From Neorhizobium alkalisoli (GTDB lineage Bacteria; Pseudomonadota; Alphaproteobacteria; Rhizobiales; Rhizobiaceae): a DNA stretch of 64,000 bases. Positions within the stretch are counted from its first letter, which is position 1, and each line of letters starts with the position of its first letter. The DNA lies in contig NZ_VIWP01000002.1 of NCBI RefSeq assembly GCF_007829835.1, forward strand, positions 930,001 to 994,000. Direction: 5' to 3'. This document shows, one piece after another, positions 46,288 to 56,405 of the stretch. A program made the position numbers and the translations under genes. Below the pieces are notes generated by a model that was given only the letters and a program-made list of their open reading frames with translations, was not told the DNA's origin and did not search any database.

Positions 46288-47763
46288 CTATGCCCGCGCA
46301 ACAGCCGCCTTCGGCATCACCGCATTAACGATCACCGCAACGACGATGTTCACCACCAGCGCCAGCAGGCCGATATAGACCGTGAAGGGCGCGCCGCCGA
46401 GGCTGAGCGCCTGCAGCGGCTTCAGGCCGTTGGCCCAGACCAGATAGGTGCCGCCGAAGAAGCCGACGAACCAGCCGGCGAGCAGGCCGGGCGCCCGGAA
46501 CCAATTGGTATAGAGGCCGAAGACCAGGGCCGGCAGGGTCTGCAGGATCCAGATGCCGCCGAGCAGCTGCAGGTCGAGGGCGAACTGCGTCGGCAGGAAC
46601 AGGATGACCAGGAGAGCGCCGACCTTGACGACGAGTGAGGTTATTTTGGCGACCTTCGCCTCGCCGGCCGGATCGACCGCCGGGTTGACATAGGCCTTCC
46701 AGAAATTGCGAGTGAAAAGGTTGGCCGCGCCGATCGACATGACGGCGGCTGGGACGAGCGCGCCGATGGCGATCGCCGCGAAGGCAAAACCCGCGAACCA
46801 GCTCGGGAAGAGCGTCTGGAACAGGGCCGGCACGACGTCATTGGCGCTGGATAATTTCAGGCCCGCGGCATGGCCCATGTAACCGAGCAAAGCGAGAAGG
46901 CCGAGCAGGAGTGTATAGGCCGGCAGCAGAACCGCGTTCTTGCGGATCGTATTGCCACTGTTGGAGGCGAAAATGCCGGTCAGCGTGTGCGGATACATGA
47001 AGGCCGCAAGCGCGGAGCCGAACGCCAGCGTCGCATAGGCGACATACTGATTGCCGCCGAGCAGAAGGCTGCCGGAGCCCTTGGCCTCGAACGCGGCGGC
47101 CGCCGAGTTGAAGACGTTTTCATAACCGCCCAGTTTTGACGGGATGACCGCCACCGCCGCGATGACGGCGATATAGATCATGATGTCCTTGACGAAGGCG
47201 ATCAGCGCCGGCGCGCGCAGGCCGGCGGAATAGGTGTAGAGCGCCAGAATGATGAAGGCGATCGCCAGCGGCAGCTCACCATGCAGGCCGAGCGCCTTCA
47301 GGACCGCGGTCATGCCGACCAGCTGCAGGGCAATGTAGGGCATGGTCGCGATGACACCGGTGGCAGCGACCGCAAGCTCCAGCCCGCGCGAGCCATATTG
47401 GCCATGTACGACATCGCCCGCCGTCACATAACCAAAATCCTTGGCTCGCTTCCAGAGGATCGGCATGACCATGAAAACGAAGGGATAAACGACGATCGTA
47501 TAGGGCAGCGCGAAAAAGCCATAGGCGCCGACCGTGTAGACAAGCGCTGGAACGGCGATGACGGTATAGGCTGTGTAAAAATCACCGCCGACCAGGAACC
47601 AGGTGATCCAGGTCCCGAAAGAGCGGCCGCCAAGACCCCATTCGTCGATATGGGCCATGGATTTCGGGGCGCGCCAGCGGGAGGCGACAAAACCCATGAC
47701 GGTGACCAGGATGAAGAAGAAGACAAAGACGCCAAGCGCCATCGGATCGATTTCAGTCGTCAT
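46288..47763 (-). CDS. mctP: MctP-like sodium:solute symporter (monocarboxylate)
   Basis: 491 residues with about 13 membrane helices of the SSS family (WGLGGRSFGTWITWFLVGGDFYTAYT near the start). Together with the DUF3311 partner it matches MctP of Rhizobium leguminosarum, which takes up lactate, pyruvate, acetate and alanine; the substrate is inferred from resemblance. Its ATG lies 11 nt inside the end of the small upstream gene, so translation is coupled. No MctSR two-component genes nearby. Confidence 0.83.
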   Translation of the reverse strand: MTTEIDPMALGVFVFFFILVTVMGFVASRWRAPKSMAHIDEWGLGGRSFGTWITWFLVGGDFYTAYTVIAVPALVYTVGAYGFFALPYTIVVYPFVFMVMPILWKRAKDFGYVTAGDVVHGQYGSRGLELAVAATGVIATMPYIALQLVGMTAVLKALGLHGELPLAIAFIILALYTYSAGLRAPALIAFVKDIMIYIAVIAAVAVIPSKLGGYENVFNSAAAAFEAKGSGSLLLGGNQYVAYATLAFGSALAAFMYPHTLTGIFASNSGNTIRKNAVLLPAYTLLLGLLALLGYMGHAAGLKLSSANDVVPALFQTLFPSWFAGFAFAAIAIGALVPAAVMSIGAANLFTRNFWKAYVNPAVDPAGEAKVAKITSLVVKVGALLVILFLPTQFALDLQLLGGIWILQTLPALVFGLYTNWFRAPGLLAGWFVGFFGGTYLVWANGLKPLQALSLGGAPFTVYIGLLALVVNIVVAVIVNAVMPKAAVARA

Positions 47764-47950
47764 GGCGCATGCTCCGGTAAGCGATCCAGGTCACGAAAGC
47801 AGTCACCGGCACCCAGCCGAGCTGGTACCAGTAGAAGAACGGGAAGCCGAACAGGACGGGGTCATGCTGATTGTAAAAAGGGACCCAGAGCAGCCCTATA
47901 TAGGGAATGACAAGCAGCCAGCAGGCCGCCGTACCATAACGATTGTTCAT
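47753..47950 (-). CDS. DUF3311 small membrane protein, symporter partner
   Basis: 65 residues from MNNRYGTAACWLLVIPYIG, with GAGGAA upstream. Two membrane helices (ACWLLVIPYIGLLWVPFY; YWYQLGWVPVTAFVTWIAY). DUF3311 proteins are coded directly before SSS transporters and are thought to be needed for their assembly or function. The 3' end overlaps the symporter start by 11 nt. Confidence 0.85.
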   Translation of the reverse strand: MNNRYGTAACWLLVIPYIGLLWVPFYNQHDPVLFGFPFFYWYQLGWVPVTAFVTWIAYRSMRHDD

Positions 47951-48053
47951 GTCAGATTTCCTCACCAGTCGCGCGACTCCCGCGCTGCACTCACTAAATC
48001 ACCTGAAACTGATAAAGCGCAAGCAAAGACTTAGAGGATTCAATCGATTTAAA

Positions 48054-48070
48054 ATGCTGCTGTGCAGCAT
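48054..48070 (-). terminator. Probable ribF terminator
   Basis: ATGCTGC (48054-48060) and GCAGCAT (48064-48070) form a 7-bp stem with a 3-nt loop; on the minus strand it is followed by TTTTAAA, 33 bp after the ribF stop. Weak by stem length. It could alternatively be a palindromic operator upstream of the symporter genes. Confidence 0.45.
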
Positions 48071-48102
48071 AAGGCAACCGTGAGAAAAGACGGTTCTAGA
48101 GC

Positions 48103-49083
48103 TCAGAAAGCGATGGTTGCGTCCAGCTCGCCAAGCGGCCTGACACCCGAAAGCAGCGCCCTCGCCTCCTCCTCGTCCCGCTTGATCTGGGCGACCAGCG
48201 GATCCAGCCCGTCGAATTTCAGCTCATCGCGCAGATGGCCGAAGAAGCTTACGGAGCAGACTTCGCCATAGAGGCTTCCCGAAAAATCGAAAAGATAGGT
48301 TTCGAGCAGCGGTGCGCCATTGTCCGTCACCGTCGGGCGGCGGCCGTAGCTGGCGACGCCGTCGAAAAGCGAGCCGTCGGGGCGGCGGAAGCGGACGGCG
48401 TAGATGCCGGCCTTCAGTTCCGTTTCCCTGGGCAGGCGCATGTTGGCGGTCGGGAAGCCGAGCTGGCGGCCGAGCTTTTCGCCATCGATGACTTCCGCCT
48501 CGACCGTGTAGCGATAACCGAGCAGGCCGGCAGCGCCCGCAACGTCGCCTTCGCCCAGCATGTCGCGGATGCGGCTCGAGGAGATCACTTCGGCATTTTC
48601 ATCGCGAAACGCATCCATCAGCGAAACGTCGAAACCGTGCCGCTTGCCGGACGCCATCAGAAAGGCCGGGCCGCCTTCCCTGCCCTTGCCGAAATGGAAA
48701 TCGAACCCGGTGACGATCGCTTTCGCACCGAGCCAGTCGACCAGAATAGTCTGGATGAATTCTTCCGCCGAACGGCCGGCGAATTCGGGCGTGAACGGAT
48801 ATTCGATGACGGAATGAAAGCCCATGGCTTCCAGAATCCGGGCCTTGAGCGGTGCTGGGGTGAGACGGAACACCGGCGTATCCGGCTTGAAGACGCTGCG
48901 CGGATGCGGCTCGAAGGTGAGGACCAGAGCCGGAATGCCGCGCTCCTCGGCGATTGCAAGCGCGCGGTCGAGAACGCTGCGGTGCCCGCGATGGACGCCG
49001 TCGAAATTGCCGATTGCCACAACGCCGCCCTTCAGCGCGTCGGGCAAGGGTTCCTTCTTCTCGTTTCGATGGAAGACCGTCAT
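48103..49083 (-). CDS. ribF: Bifunctional riboflavin kinase / FAD synthetase
   Basis: 326 residues. N-terminal FMN adenylyltransferase domain with GNFDGVHRGHRSVLD (about 27-41) and SSSRIRDML (about 167-175); C-terminal riboflavin kinase domain with GRQLGFPTANM (about 204-214) and the family's later YGEVCSVSFFGHLRDELKFDGLDPLVAQI. Makes FMN and FAD from riboflavin. Reads in the same direction as the NagD-like gene 41 bp upstream. Confidence 0.95.
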   Translation of the reverse strand: MTVFHRNEKKEPLPDALKGGVVAIGNFDGVHRGHRSVLDRALAIAEERGIPALVLTFEPHPRSVFKPDTPVFRLTPAPLKARILEAMGFHSVIEYPFTPEFAGRSAEEFIQTILVDWLGAKAIVTGFDFHFGKGREGGPAFLMASGKRHGFDVSLMDAFRDENAEVISSSRIRDMLGEGDVAGAAGLLGYRYTVEAEVIDGEKLGRQLGFPTANMRLPRETELKAGIYAVRFRRPDGSLFDGVASYGRRPTVTDNGAPLLETYLFDFSGSLYGEVCSVSFFGHLRDELKFDGLDPLVAQIKRDEEEARALLSGVRPLGELDATIAF

Positions 49084-49124
49084 GCGAATGAATTCCGTTA
49101 GGCCGTGTCGTTATGCCCGATGCA

Positions 49125-49973
49125 TCAAGCCAGGCGCGGCATCCAGTATTTCGGCGCAGCATTCTCGCTCTTCAGCCAGGCTTTTAGGATCGCCTCGTCG
49201 GTCTCGCCATTGACGGTGTATTCCGCGACATGGATGCCACCGCTGACATAAAGCAGATCCAGACCTTGGGAAAGCGCGCCGCGCACGTCGGTCGGCATGC
49301 CGTCGCCGATGGCGAGAACGCGGGCCTTGTCGAAATCGCCGCGCTCTTCGCGGGCAATCGCCAGGGCTTCTTCATAGATCGGCCGATGCGGCTTGCCGGC
49401 AACGCGCTGCTTGCCGCCCAGCTGCTCGTAATAGGCGGCAACGGCGCCGGCGCAGGGGATCATCTTGTGGCCTCGCTCGACGATCAGGTCCGGATTGGCG
49501 CAGATCAGCGGCACGTCGCGCTTCACCCAGGCCTTCAGCATGTCGGTATAGTCTTCCGGCACTTCCTTTTCGTCGTCGAAAAAGCCGGTGCAGACGACGC
49601 AGTCGGCCTCGTCCTTGCCGACGATCTCGATGTCGAGACCGTCGAAGAAGTTGAGGTCACGCTCCGGGCCGAGCAAAAACACCTTTTTCGGACCTTCGGC
49701 AACCAGATGGCGGGTCACGTCGCCCGAGGTGACGATGCGGTCATAGGTGCCGTCCGGAACGCCGAGCGCCTTCATCTGTTCGATGACGCCGGGTGCCGGG
49801 CGCGGCGAATTGGTGATGAGCACGACGGTCGCACCCGCGGCCCGTGCCGCGGCCAGTGCCTTGCAGGAATGCTGAAAAACTTCGACGCCGTTATGCACGA
49901 CGCCCCAGACATCCGAGAGGACAACGTCATATCCGCCGATAACGTCTGTCAGATTGCCGATGCGCTCTACCAT
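49125..49973 (-). CDS. NagD-like HAD hydrolase (TIGR01459 type)
   Basis: 282 residues. HAD motif I as VVLSDVWGVVHNG (about 17-29), motif II in VLITNSPRPAP (about 53-63), motif III Lys in AGKPHRPIYEEAL and motif IV in AIGDGMPTDVRGA. The type-IIA cap lies between. The Asp-Val-Trp-Gly start, in place of DxDG, is a feature of this rhizobial subgroup. Substrate unknown; often described as sugar phosphatase-like. Next to ribF, so possible flavin nucleotide role is speculation. Confidence 0.85.
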   Translation of the reverse strand: MVERIGNLTDVIGGYDVVLSDVWGVVHNGVEVFQHSCKALAAARAAGATVVLITNSPRPAPGVIEQMKALGVPDGTYDRIVTSGDVTRHLVAEGPKKVFLLGPERDLNFFDGLDIEIVGKDEADCVVCTGFFDDEKEVPEDYTDMLKAWVKRDVPLICANPDLIVERGHKMIPCAGAVAAYYEQLGGKQRVAGKPHRPIYEEALAIAREERGDFDKARVLAIGDGMPTDVRGALSQGLDLLYVSGGIHVAEYTVNGETDEAILKAWLKSENAAPKYWMPRLA

Positions 49974-50233
49974 GCCTGCCTATCCGGTCGTTTCAGATGG
50001 CGCTGATGTCGCAAAGCTGAACGAGGATGGCAAGGAGATTTGCGGTAGGCCGGCGCTTTTCATGCCGCGCCGCAGCAAATTTAGCCGGTAGACCAATCAG
50101 GGAGATTGCAGCCGGTGCCATGCTTCCACCAAACTTTGATGCTTCAAGCCCGCCTGCCGGAGGAACCATGCTTTTCTGCCGTTAAGGCTATTTCGCATGG
50201 GTTGTCGCCCAGCTGTGAAATTTAGGCGATATC

Positions 50234-50262
50234 CTTGACTCGGCCGGGAGCACCCCTTATCT
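50234..50262 (+). promoter_or_regulatory. groE promoter (RpoH-like)
   Basis: CTTGAC at 50234-50239 and TTATCT at 50257-50262, preceded by CCCC, with a spacing of 17 bp between the hexamers. The CCCC before the -10 is typical of heat-shock sigma (RpoH) promoters, while the -35 also suits the housekeeping sigma. The CIRCE operator begins 9 bp downstream, right at the expected transcription start. Confidence 0.6.
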
Positions 50263-50271
50263 CCGGCGCCG

Positions 50272-50298
50272 TTAGCACTCTGAAGAGACGAGTGCTAA
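50272..50298 (+). promoter_or_regulatory. CIRCE operator (HrcA-binding inverted repeat)
   Basis: Perfect TTAGCACTC-N9-GAGTGCTAA, the canonical CIRCE half-sites with the canonical 9-nt spacer. It lies between the promoter and groES, so HrcA would repress groESL until heat stress titrates GroEL. hrcA itself is not in the window. Confidence 0.95.
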
Positions 50299-50356
50299 AC
50301 ACATCGATACGGATCTGAAAAATCCGTCCATGTCATTTGATCGAGGGATTAAGACA

Positions 50357-50653
50357 ATGGCAAGCACCAATTTCCGCCCCCTGCACGACCGCGTCGTCGT
50401 TCGTCGCGTCGAGTCTGAAGCCAAGACCAAGGGTGGCATCATCATCCCCGACACCGCCAAGGAAAAGCCGCAGGAAGGCGAAATCGTCGCCGTCGGCACC
50501 GGCACCCGTGACGAAAAGGGCAATATCGTTGCTCTCGAAGTCAAGGCCGGCGACCGCGTCCTGTTCGGCAAGTGGTCGGGCACCGAAGTCAAGCTCGACG
50601 GCGAAGACCTTCTGATCATGAAGGAATCCGACATCATGGGCATTATCGGCTAA
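50357..50653 (+). CDS. groES: Co-chaperonin GroES
   Basis: 98 residues from [21 protein letters not shown], with AGGGAT upstream. Heptameric lid of the GroEL cage. The mobile loop ([19 protein letters not shown]) and [18 protein letters not shown] are conserved. It lies 58 bp before groEL in the same transcript, under CIRCE control. Confidence 0.97.
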   Translation: MASTNFRPLHDRVVVRRVESEAKTKGGIIIPDTAKEKPQEGEIVAVGTGTRDEKGNIVALEVKAGDRVLFGKWSGTEVKLDGEDLLIMKESDIMGIIG

Positions 50654-50687
50654 TTCCTAGCCTTTTGCCTTCATCGCATATCGCTGA

Positions 50688-52352
<1,665 letters not shown>

Positions 52353-52395
52353 GACCGTTAAGGTCTTATGTCTGAGCCAACCGGTTCAGTTACGG

Positions 52396-52424
52396 AAAAG
52401 GCGGTCTTCGGACCGCCTTTTTTG
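52396..52424 (+). terminator. groESL terminator
   Basis: AAAAGGCGGTC (52396-52406) pairs with GACCGCCTTTT (52411-52421) around a TTCG tetraloop, followed by more T. A stable intrinsic terminator 43 bp after the groEL stop. Confidence 0.92.
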
Positions 52425-52555
52425 TTTCGGGCGCGTTGGAACTTTATGACACATTGTTATTTTTTACAGGTACAAAATCTTATAAGTTGAATTACTAATA
52501 TATAAATCAACCCATGGGACTTTGATGCAAATCTTTGAAGCCCGGGGTTATTGTG

Positions 52556-54493
52556 ATGAAGCATGTATCGATCGTCGTAAAATTCGCCACGATCATGGCC
52601 CTCTTCGGCCTGTTCGCCATTGCAATTGCCGGATATAGCGCCTCGCGCATCTATTACATGAACGGCGCCTATAGCGACCTGCTCGCCCATCAGAACAAGG
52701 CGGCGCTGATGATCGCACGGGCCAATCGCTCGATGCAGATGGCGCGCTCGGCGATTGCCGATATCCTCGTCTCCCGTACGGAAGAGGGCAATCTCGCGGC
52801 CAAGTCGGATTTGGACAAGGCGCTGGATTCCTTCGTTCAGCGGATGGACGGCGCAAGTGCAGTCGTTCCGACGGACGAGAAGATCCCCCTGCTCAAGGCG
52901 GAAGGTCTCAGCATCGTCAACACGGCCTGCGCGCCCAGCGTCAAACGCGGCATGGCGGCGACGACGGAAGACGAGATCAAGCAAGCGCAGATGTCCTTCC
53001 TGACGGAATGCCAGCCGCTCTTTGCGCCCTATACGAAAAAATCGACAACGATCACCGACGAGCTGATCGCCGAGTCCGATGCAAAGAGCAGCGAGCTGGA
53101 TGACAGCGCAAATCGGATCGCCATGACGACGGTCGGAAGCGTGATCATCGGGCTCGCCGCCGTTCTCATCATCGGCTTTTTTGCCGTCAGAGCCTGGATC
53201 ATCCGGCCGATCAAGAACCTGCAGGACAGCATGCTGGCGCTTGCAGGCGGCGACCTGTCGGTCACGGTGCCCGGCACCGAACGCAGCGACGAAATCGGTA
53301 AGATGGCTGCAACGGTGCAGACTTTTAAGGACAATGCGCTGCGCACGGTTGCCATGGAGAAAGACGCGGAGGCCGGCCGGGCGACCCAGGAGACCGAACG
53401 CGTGCGAAACGCCGAGGTGGAGCGCGCCAGAACCGATGCCATGGCGCAGGCGACCAGCGGCCTTGCAGGCGGCCTGCAGCGGCTTGCCGGCGGCGATCTC
53501 TCCTCTTCGCTCGACCAGCCGTTTGCCGCGGATTTCGAAGGCCTCAGAAACGATTTCAACTCGGCGGTCCGGCAGCTGCGCGACGCCATGTCCGCGGTCT
53601 CCGATGCAACGGGCGCGATCGATAACGGCTCGCGTGAACTGAGCACGAGTGCCGGTGATCTTTCCAAGCGGACCGAGCAGCAGGCCGCATCGCTGGAAGA
53701 GACCGCAGCCGCGCTCGACCAGATCACCGCCAATGTCTCCAATTCGTCGAAACGAACCGATGAGGCGCGGACGATGGCGATCGAGGCGAATGAATCCGCC
53801 CGCCAGTCCGGCGAGGTCGTTGCCCAGGCCGTGCATGCGATGCAGCGCATCGAAAAATCCTCCGAACAGATTTCCAGCATTATCGGCGTGATCGACGAGA
53901 TCGCCTTCCAGACCAACCTGCTTGCCCTCAATGCAGGCGTGGAGGCGGCGCGCGCCGGCGAGGCGGGCAAGGGTTTTGCCGTCGTCGCCCAGGAAGTGCG
54001 CGAACTGGCACAACGCTCCGCCAAGGCAGCTAAGGAAATCAAGGAACTGATCCGCAATTCCGAACACGAGGTCCAGAGCGGCGTCGAGCTGGTCAGCGCC
54101 ACGGGTTCGGCACTGCAGACGATCCAGCAACATGTGGTCGCGATCAACGGCCAGCTCGATGCGATCGCGACCTCGGCCCGGGAACAATCCGTCGGGCTGA
54201 ACGAAGTCAATATCGCCGTCAACCAGATGGACCAGGTGACGCAGCAGAATGCCGCCATGGTGGAAGAGGCGAATGCCGCGACCGAAACGCTTGCCGGAGA
54301 AGCCAACCGGCTGCGGGACCTGTTGCGCCGTTTCGATATCGGCGAACGTGCAGCAAGACATGTGCCCTCCTCCCGACCGGCGACAGCGATGCCTGCACAT
54401 GCAACATCCCCGGCACGGCGGCTGGTGAGCAAGGTCATGGCCTCGATCGGCGGGGCGGCAACTGCACCAGCCGATCATTGGGAAGAGTTTTGA
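52556..54493 (+). CDS. Methyl-accepting chemotaxis protein with CheR tether
   Basis: 645 residues from ATG 52556 (a TTG at 52535 is possible). Membrane helix 1 (about 5-27), a 160-residue periplasmic four-helix type sensor, helix 2 ([20 protein letters not shown], about 184-203), HAMP, a second HAMP-like unit, then the signalling hairpin with the tip [47 protein letters not shown]. The protein ends DHWEEF, matching the xWxxF CheR-docking pentapeptide. Ligand unknown. Not next to a che cluster. Confidence 0.9.
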   Translation: MKHVSIVVKFATIMALFGLFAIAIAGYSASRIYYMNGAYSDLLAHQNKAALMIARANRSMQMARSAIADILVSRTEEGNLAAKSDLDKALDSFVQRMDGASAVVPTDEKIPLLKAEGLSIVNTACAPSVKRGMAATTEDEIKQAQMSFLTECQPLFAPYTKKSTTITDELIAESDAKSSELDDSANRIAMTTVGSVIIGLAAVLIIGFFAVRAWIIRPIKNLQDSMLALAGGDLSVTVPGTERSDEIGKMAATVQTFKDNALRTVAMEKDAEAGRATQETERVRNAEVERARTDAMAQATSGLAGGLQRLAGGDLSSSLDQPFAADFEGLRNDFNSAVRQLRDAMSAVSDATGAIDNGSRELSTSAGDLSKRTEQQAASLEETAAALDQITANVSNSSKRTDEARTMAIEANESARQSGEVVAQAVHAMQRIEKSSEQISSIIGVIDEIAFQTNLLALNAGVEAARAGEAGKGFAVVAQEVRELAQRSAKAAKEIKELIRNSEHEVQSGVELVSATGSALQTIQQHVVAINGQLDAIATSAREQSVGLNEVNIAVNQMDQVTQQNAAMVEEANAATETLAGEANRLRDLLRRFDIGERAARHVPSSRPATAMPAHATSPARRLVSKVMASIGGAATAPADHWEEF

Positions 54494-54501
54494 GAACCGC
54501 C

Positions 54502-54529
54502 TGCGAGGGAGACGACTGCCTCCCTCGCA
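54502..54529 (+). terminator. Stem-loop after the chemotaxis receptor gene
   Basis: A perfect 10-bp stem, TGCGAGGGAG (54502-54511) with CTCCCTCGCA (54520-54529), loop of 8. Only TCCTCACC follows, so as an intrinsic terminator it is incomplete; it may instead stabilise the 3' end. Confidence 0.5.
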
Positions 54530-54659
54530 TCCTCACCATCGTTCTCTTTTATAAGACAAACTGTCCAATATTGTTCATCTTCCGAAGACGACGGAAATAC
54601 GGCACATATGTCTCCAGAAATTCACCGCTGCTTTCAGCGAGACCCTTCGGAGAGATCAA

Positions 54660-55106
54660 ATGTCCAACACGCAAAACATCGTCATTCTCGTCGCCCGCAT
54701 CCTTCTGTCCTTCATCTTCATCTATTCCGGCTTCGGCAAGCTGACCGACCCGGCAGGCACGGCCGGCATGATCACCGGCGCCGGCCTTCCCGCCGCGACC
54801 GCGCTCGCCTACCTCGCCGGCCTGTTTGAATTCGTCACCGGCCTTGCCGTTCTCGTCGGCTTCCAGACCAAGATCGTCGGCTGGGCGCTTGCCCTGTTCT
54901 GCATGTTCACCGGCGCCGTCTTCCATTCCGGCACGGTTGCCGTCCCGGGCTGGCCTGACGCCGCCCTCGGCTGGATCAATGCCCTCAACGGCATCATGCT
55001 GATGAAGAACTTTACCCTGGCCGGCGCCTATATACTCCTCGCCACCTTCGGCCCGGGCCTCTACTCGATCGACGCCCGCCGCGGTGCGGTTACGGTTGCC
55101 GCCTGA
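54660..55106 (+). CDS. DoxX family membrane protein
   Basis: 148 residues, four membrane helices, with GGAGAGATC before the ATG. N-terminal NIVILVARILLSFIFIYSGFGKLTDPAGTAG is the DoxX signature; the third helix pair contains FCMFTGAVFHSG. DoxX proteins are linked to quinone-dependent thiosulfate oxidation or oxidative-stress membrane complexes, but the function of most is unknown. Monocistronic, closed by a strong terminator. Confidence 0.87.
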   Translation: MSNTQNIVILVARILLSFIFIYSGFGKLTDPAGTAGMITGAGLPAATALAYLAGLFEFVTGLAVLVGFQTKIVGWALALFCMFTGAVFHSGTVAVPGWPDAALGWINALNGIMLMKNFTLAGAYILLATFGPGLYSIDARRGAVTVAA

Positions 55107-55135
55107 GTTTTCTAGACCTTCCCTGCCCAAGACTG

Positions 55136-55166
55136 GCCGCCGGTGCTTTTGCCCGGCGGCTTTTTT
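55136..55166 (+). terminator. doxX-type gene terminator
   Basis: GCCGCCGG (55136-55143) pairs with CCGGCGGC (55153-55160), followed by TTTTTT (55161-55166), 30 bp after the stop. Confidence 0.92.
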
Positions 55167-55201
55167 GTCGATTGTTAGGGTAGATGTGTGTGAGGTGGTT
55201 C

Positions 55202-55232
55202 GGCCCCGACGGGGTCTACAAAACTCGGGGCC
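55202..55232. repeat. Inverted repeat downstream of the immunity-like orphan
   Basis: GGCCCCGA (55202-55209) and TCGGGGCC (55225-55232), 10 bp from the stop of the minus-strand orphan. No T-run follows in either direction, so a terminator role is weak; it may mark the edge of the inserted low-GC segment. Confidence 0.4.
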
Positions 55233-55242
55233 ATTCAGCCAC

Positions 55243-55668
55243 TTAGTTGCTATAGTAACCATCGCAGAAGATAATAACGCTCTCAACTGCCGCGTCAGGC
55301 TCAGAGGCTTCTGGTATCCATAGTCCGAGCCCGAGCCGCTCTGAGGTCACAGAAGTACCTTGCTCCTCGACAAGAAGGGCGGGATCGCGTTCTCGTAGGA
55401 ACTGAACGGTGTCGGTCGCCCTCGAACGAAACAAAGACGTGCCGTCGAGAACAAGATCCGCGTCGCGGGGGAACTCCAAGGCCTCAAGCAAATCGGCTTC
55501 ATCATAGTAGCCGAATACTGGTACTTCCGCCCAATAGTCGTATGGCCTTGATCCTTGGGTGCGGCGCCCAGCGCTAAAACTGCTTCCAAAGAACTTCCTT
55601 ACCTCATCTCTCGGTGAGCGGAATGAAAGCCCTTCCAAACCATCAGAAGGCTTAATCACGAAAGCCAT
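55243..55668 (-). CDS. Orphan hypothetical protein, immunity-protein-like
   Basis: 141 residues from MAFVIKPSDGLEGLSFRSP, with AGGGGAATT upstream; the in-frame extension to 55758 lacks such a site. I do not recognise a named family. The pattern (an early 'S/G-x-xxEVRKFFG' turn, then a beta-rich middle YDYWAEVPVFGYYDEADLLEALEF, an LGLGLWIPE strand and an acidic tail) is like small cytosolic immunity or SUKH-type proteins that protect against polymorphic toxins. No toxin gene is adjacent. Its base composition is visibly lower in GC than the flanking genes, suggesting transfer. Confidence 0.6.
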   Translation of the reverse strand: MAFVIKPSDGLEGLSFRSPRDEVRKFFGSSFSAGRRTQGSRPYDYWAEVPVFGYYDEADLLEALEFPRDADLVLDGTSLFRSRATDTVQFLRERDPALLVEEQGTSVTSERLGLGLWIPEASEPDAAVESVIIFCDGYYSN

Positions 55669-55796
55669 GGAATTCCCCTTCAGGTGCAGCCATTTGGTCG
55701 TAGCTACCTTTTTGGCACATCGCAACGACGACCGAGACTGGCGCAACGCCGCATCCAAGATACGGACTTTTCCAAACTCACCTCAGCCTGACCGGT

Positions 55797-56405
55797 TCAG
55801 GCCGCCATCTTCCGCGCCAGCCACACAGTCGCACCACCGCATCCGGGGTCCTGCATCACCTGCTCCACCACCTCGAAACCGTTCTCGCCCAGAAGCGCGC
55901 GATATTCGTCCGCGCCGAGGCTCGCATGAAAAAGCGGCTCGCCGCCGAATTCGCCCATCGCCTCACCCTCGAAATGGCCAGACGTGAACATCAGGGCAGC
56001 ACCCGGCGCCGCGAATTTGGCGAAGCGCGGAAACATGGCCCGCTGGTCGTTCCGGTTCAGGTGAAAAAAGCTGTGCCAGGCAAGTATGCCGTCGAACTGC
56101 GCCGGCAGGTCGAAACTGCGCATGTCGCCGACGAACCAGGCGCGTTCGGGAAAGCGCGTGCGGCAAAGGCCGATCAGGGTCTCCGACGTATCGACGCCGG
56201 TGACGCGGAAACCGGATTTGATCAGGCTTGCGGCCAGCGGCTCGGCCGCGCCGCAGCCAAGATCGAGGATATGGCCGCGCGGGGCGACGAGGCGCGTGAA
56301 CCGGTCCAGCCACGGCTTTTCGAACAGGTTCTTTCCACGCAGCTCGTCGAAGGCCAGGGCATGGCGTTCGTAGAGGGCTGCGATATTGGCGTCTTCGCCG
56401 GCCAT
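55797..56405 (-). CDS. Class I SAM-dependent methyltransferase
   Basis: 202 residues. SAM motif I ILDLGCGAAEPLAASL (about 46-61), acidic motif II VTGVDTSE (about 68-75) and motif III-like FDGILAWHSFFHL (about 104-116). Substrate unknown. Its ATG overlaps the hisG stop by one base (TGATG), so it is translated with hisG; a link to histidine synthesis is possible but not known. Confidence 0.85.
   Translation of the reverse strand: MAGEDANIAALYERHALAFDELRGKNLFEKPWLDRFTRLVAPRGHILDLGCGAAEPLAASLIKSGFRVTGVDTSETLIGLCRTRFPERAWFVGDMRSFDLPAQFDGILAWHSFFHLNRNDQRAMFPRFAKFAAPGAALMFTSGHFEGEAMGEFGGEPLFHASLGADEYRALLGENGFEVVEQVMQDPGCGGATVWLARKMAA

Larger units (their letters stand above)
49974..50356. other. 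Intergenic region upstream of groES
   Basis: 383 bp between the divergent NagD-like gene and groES. The groE-proximal half carries the heat-shock type promoter and the CIRCE operator listed separately. In the distal part (49974-50230) I see no ORF with support and no obvious repeat. Confidence 0.55.

Noticed and set aside
52457..54478. A 673-codon open frame opposite the chemotaxis receptor
   Set aside because: Shadow frame; the plus-strand receptor has membrane helices, HAMP and the signalling tip.
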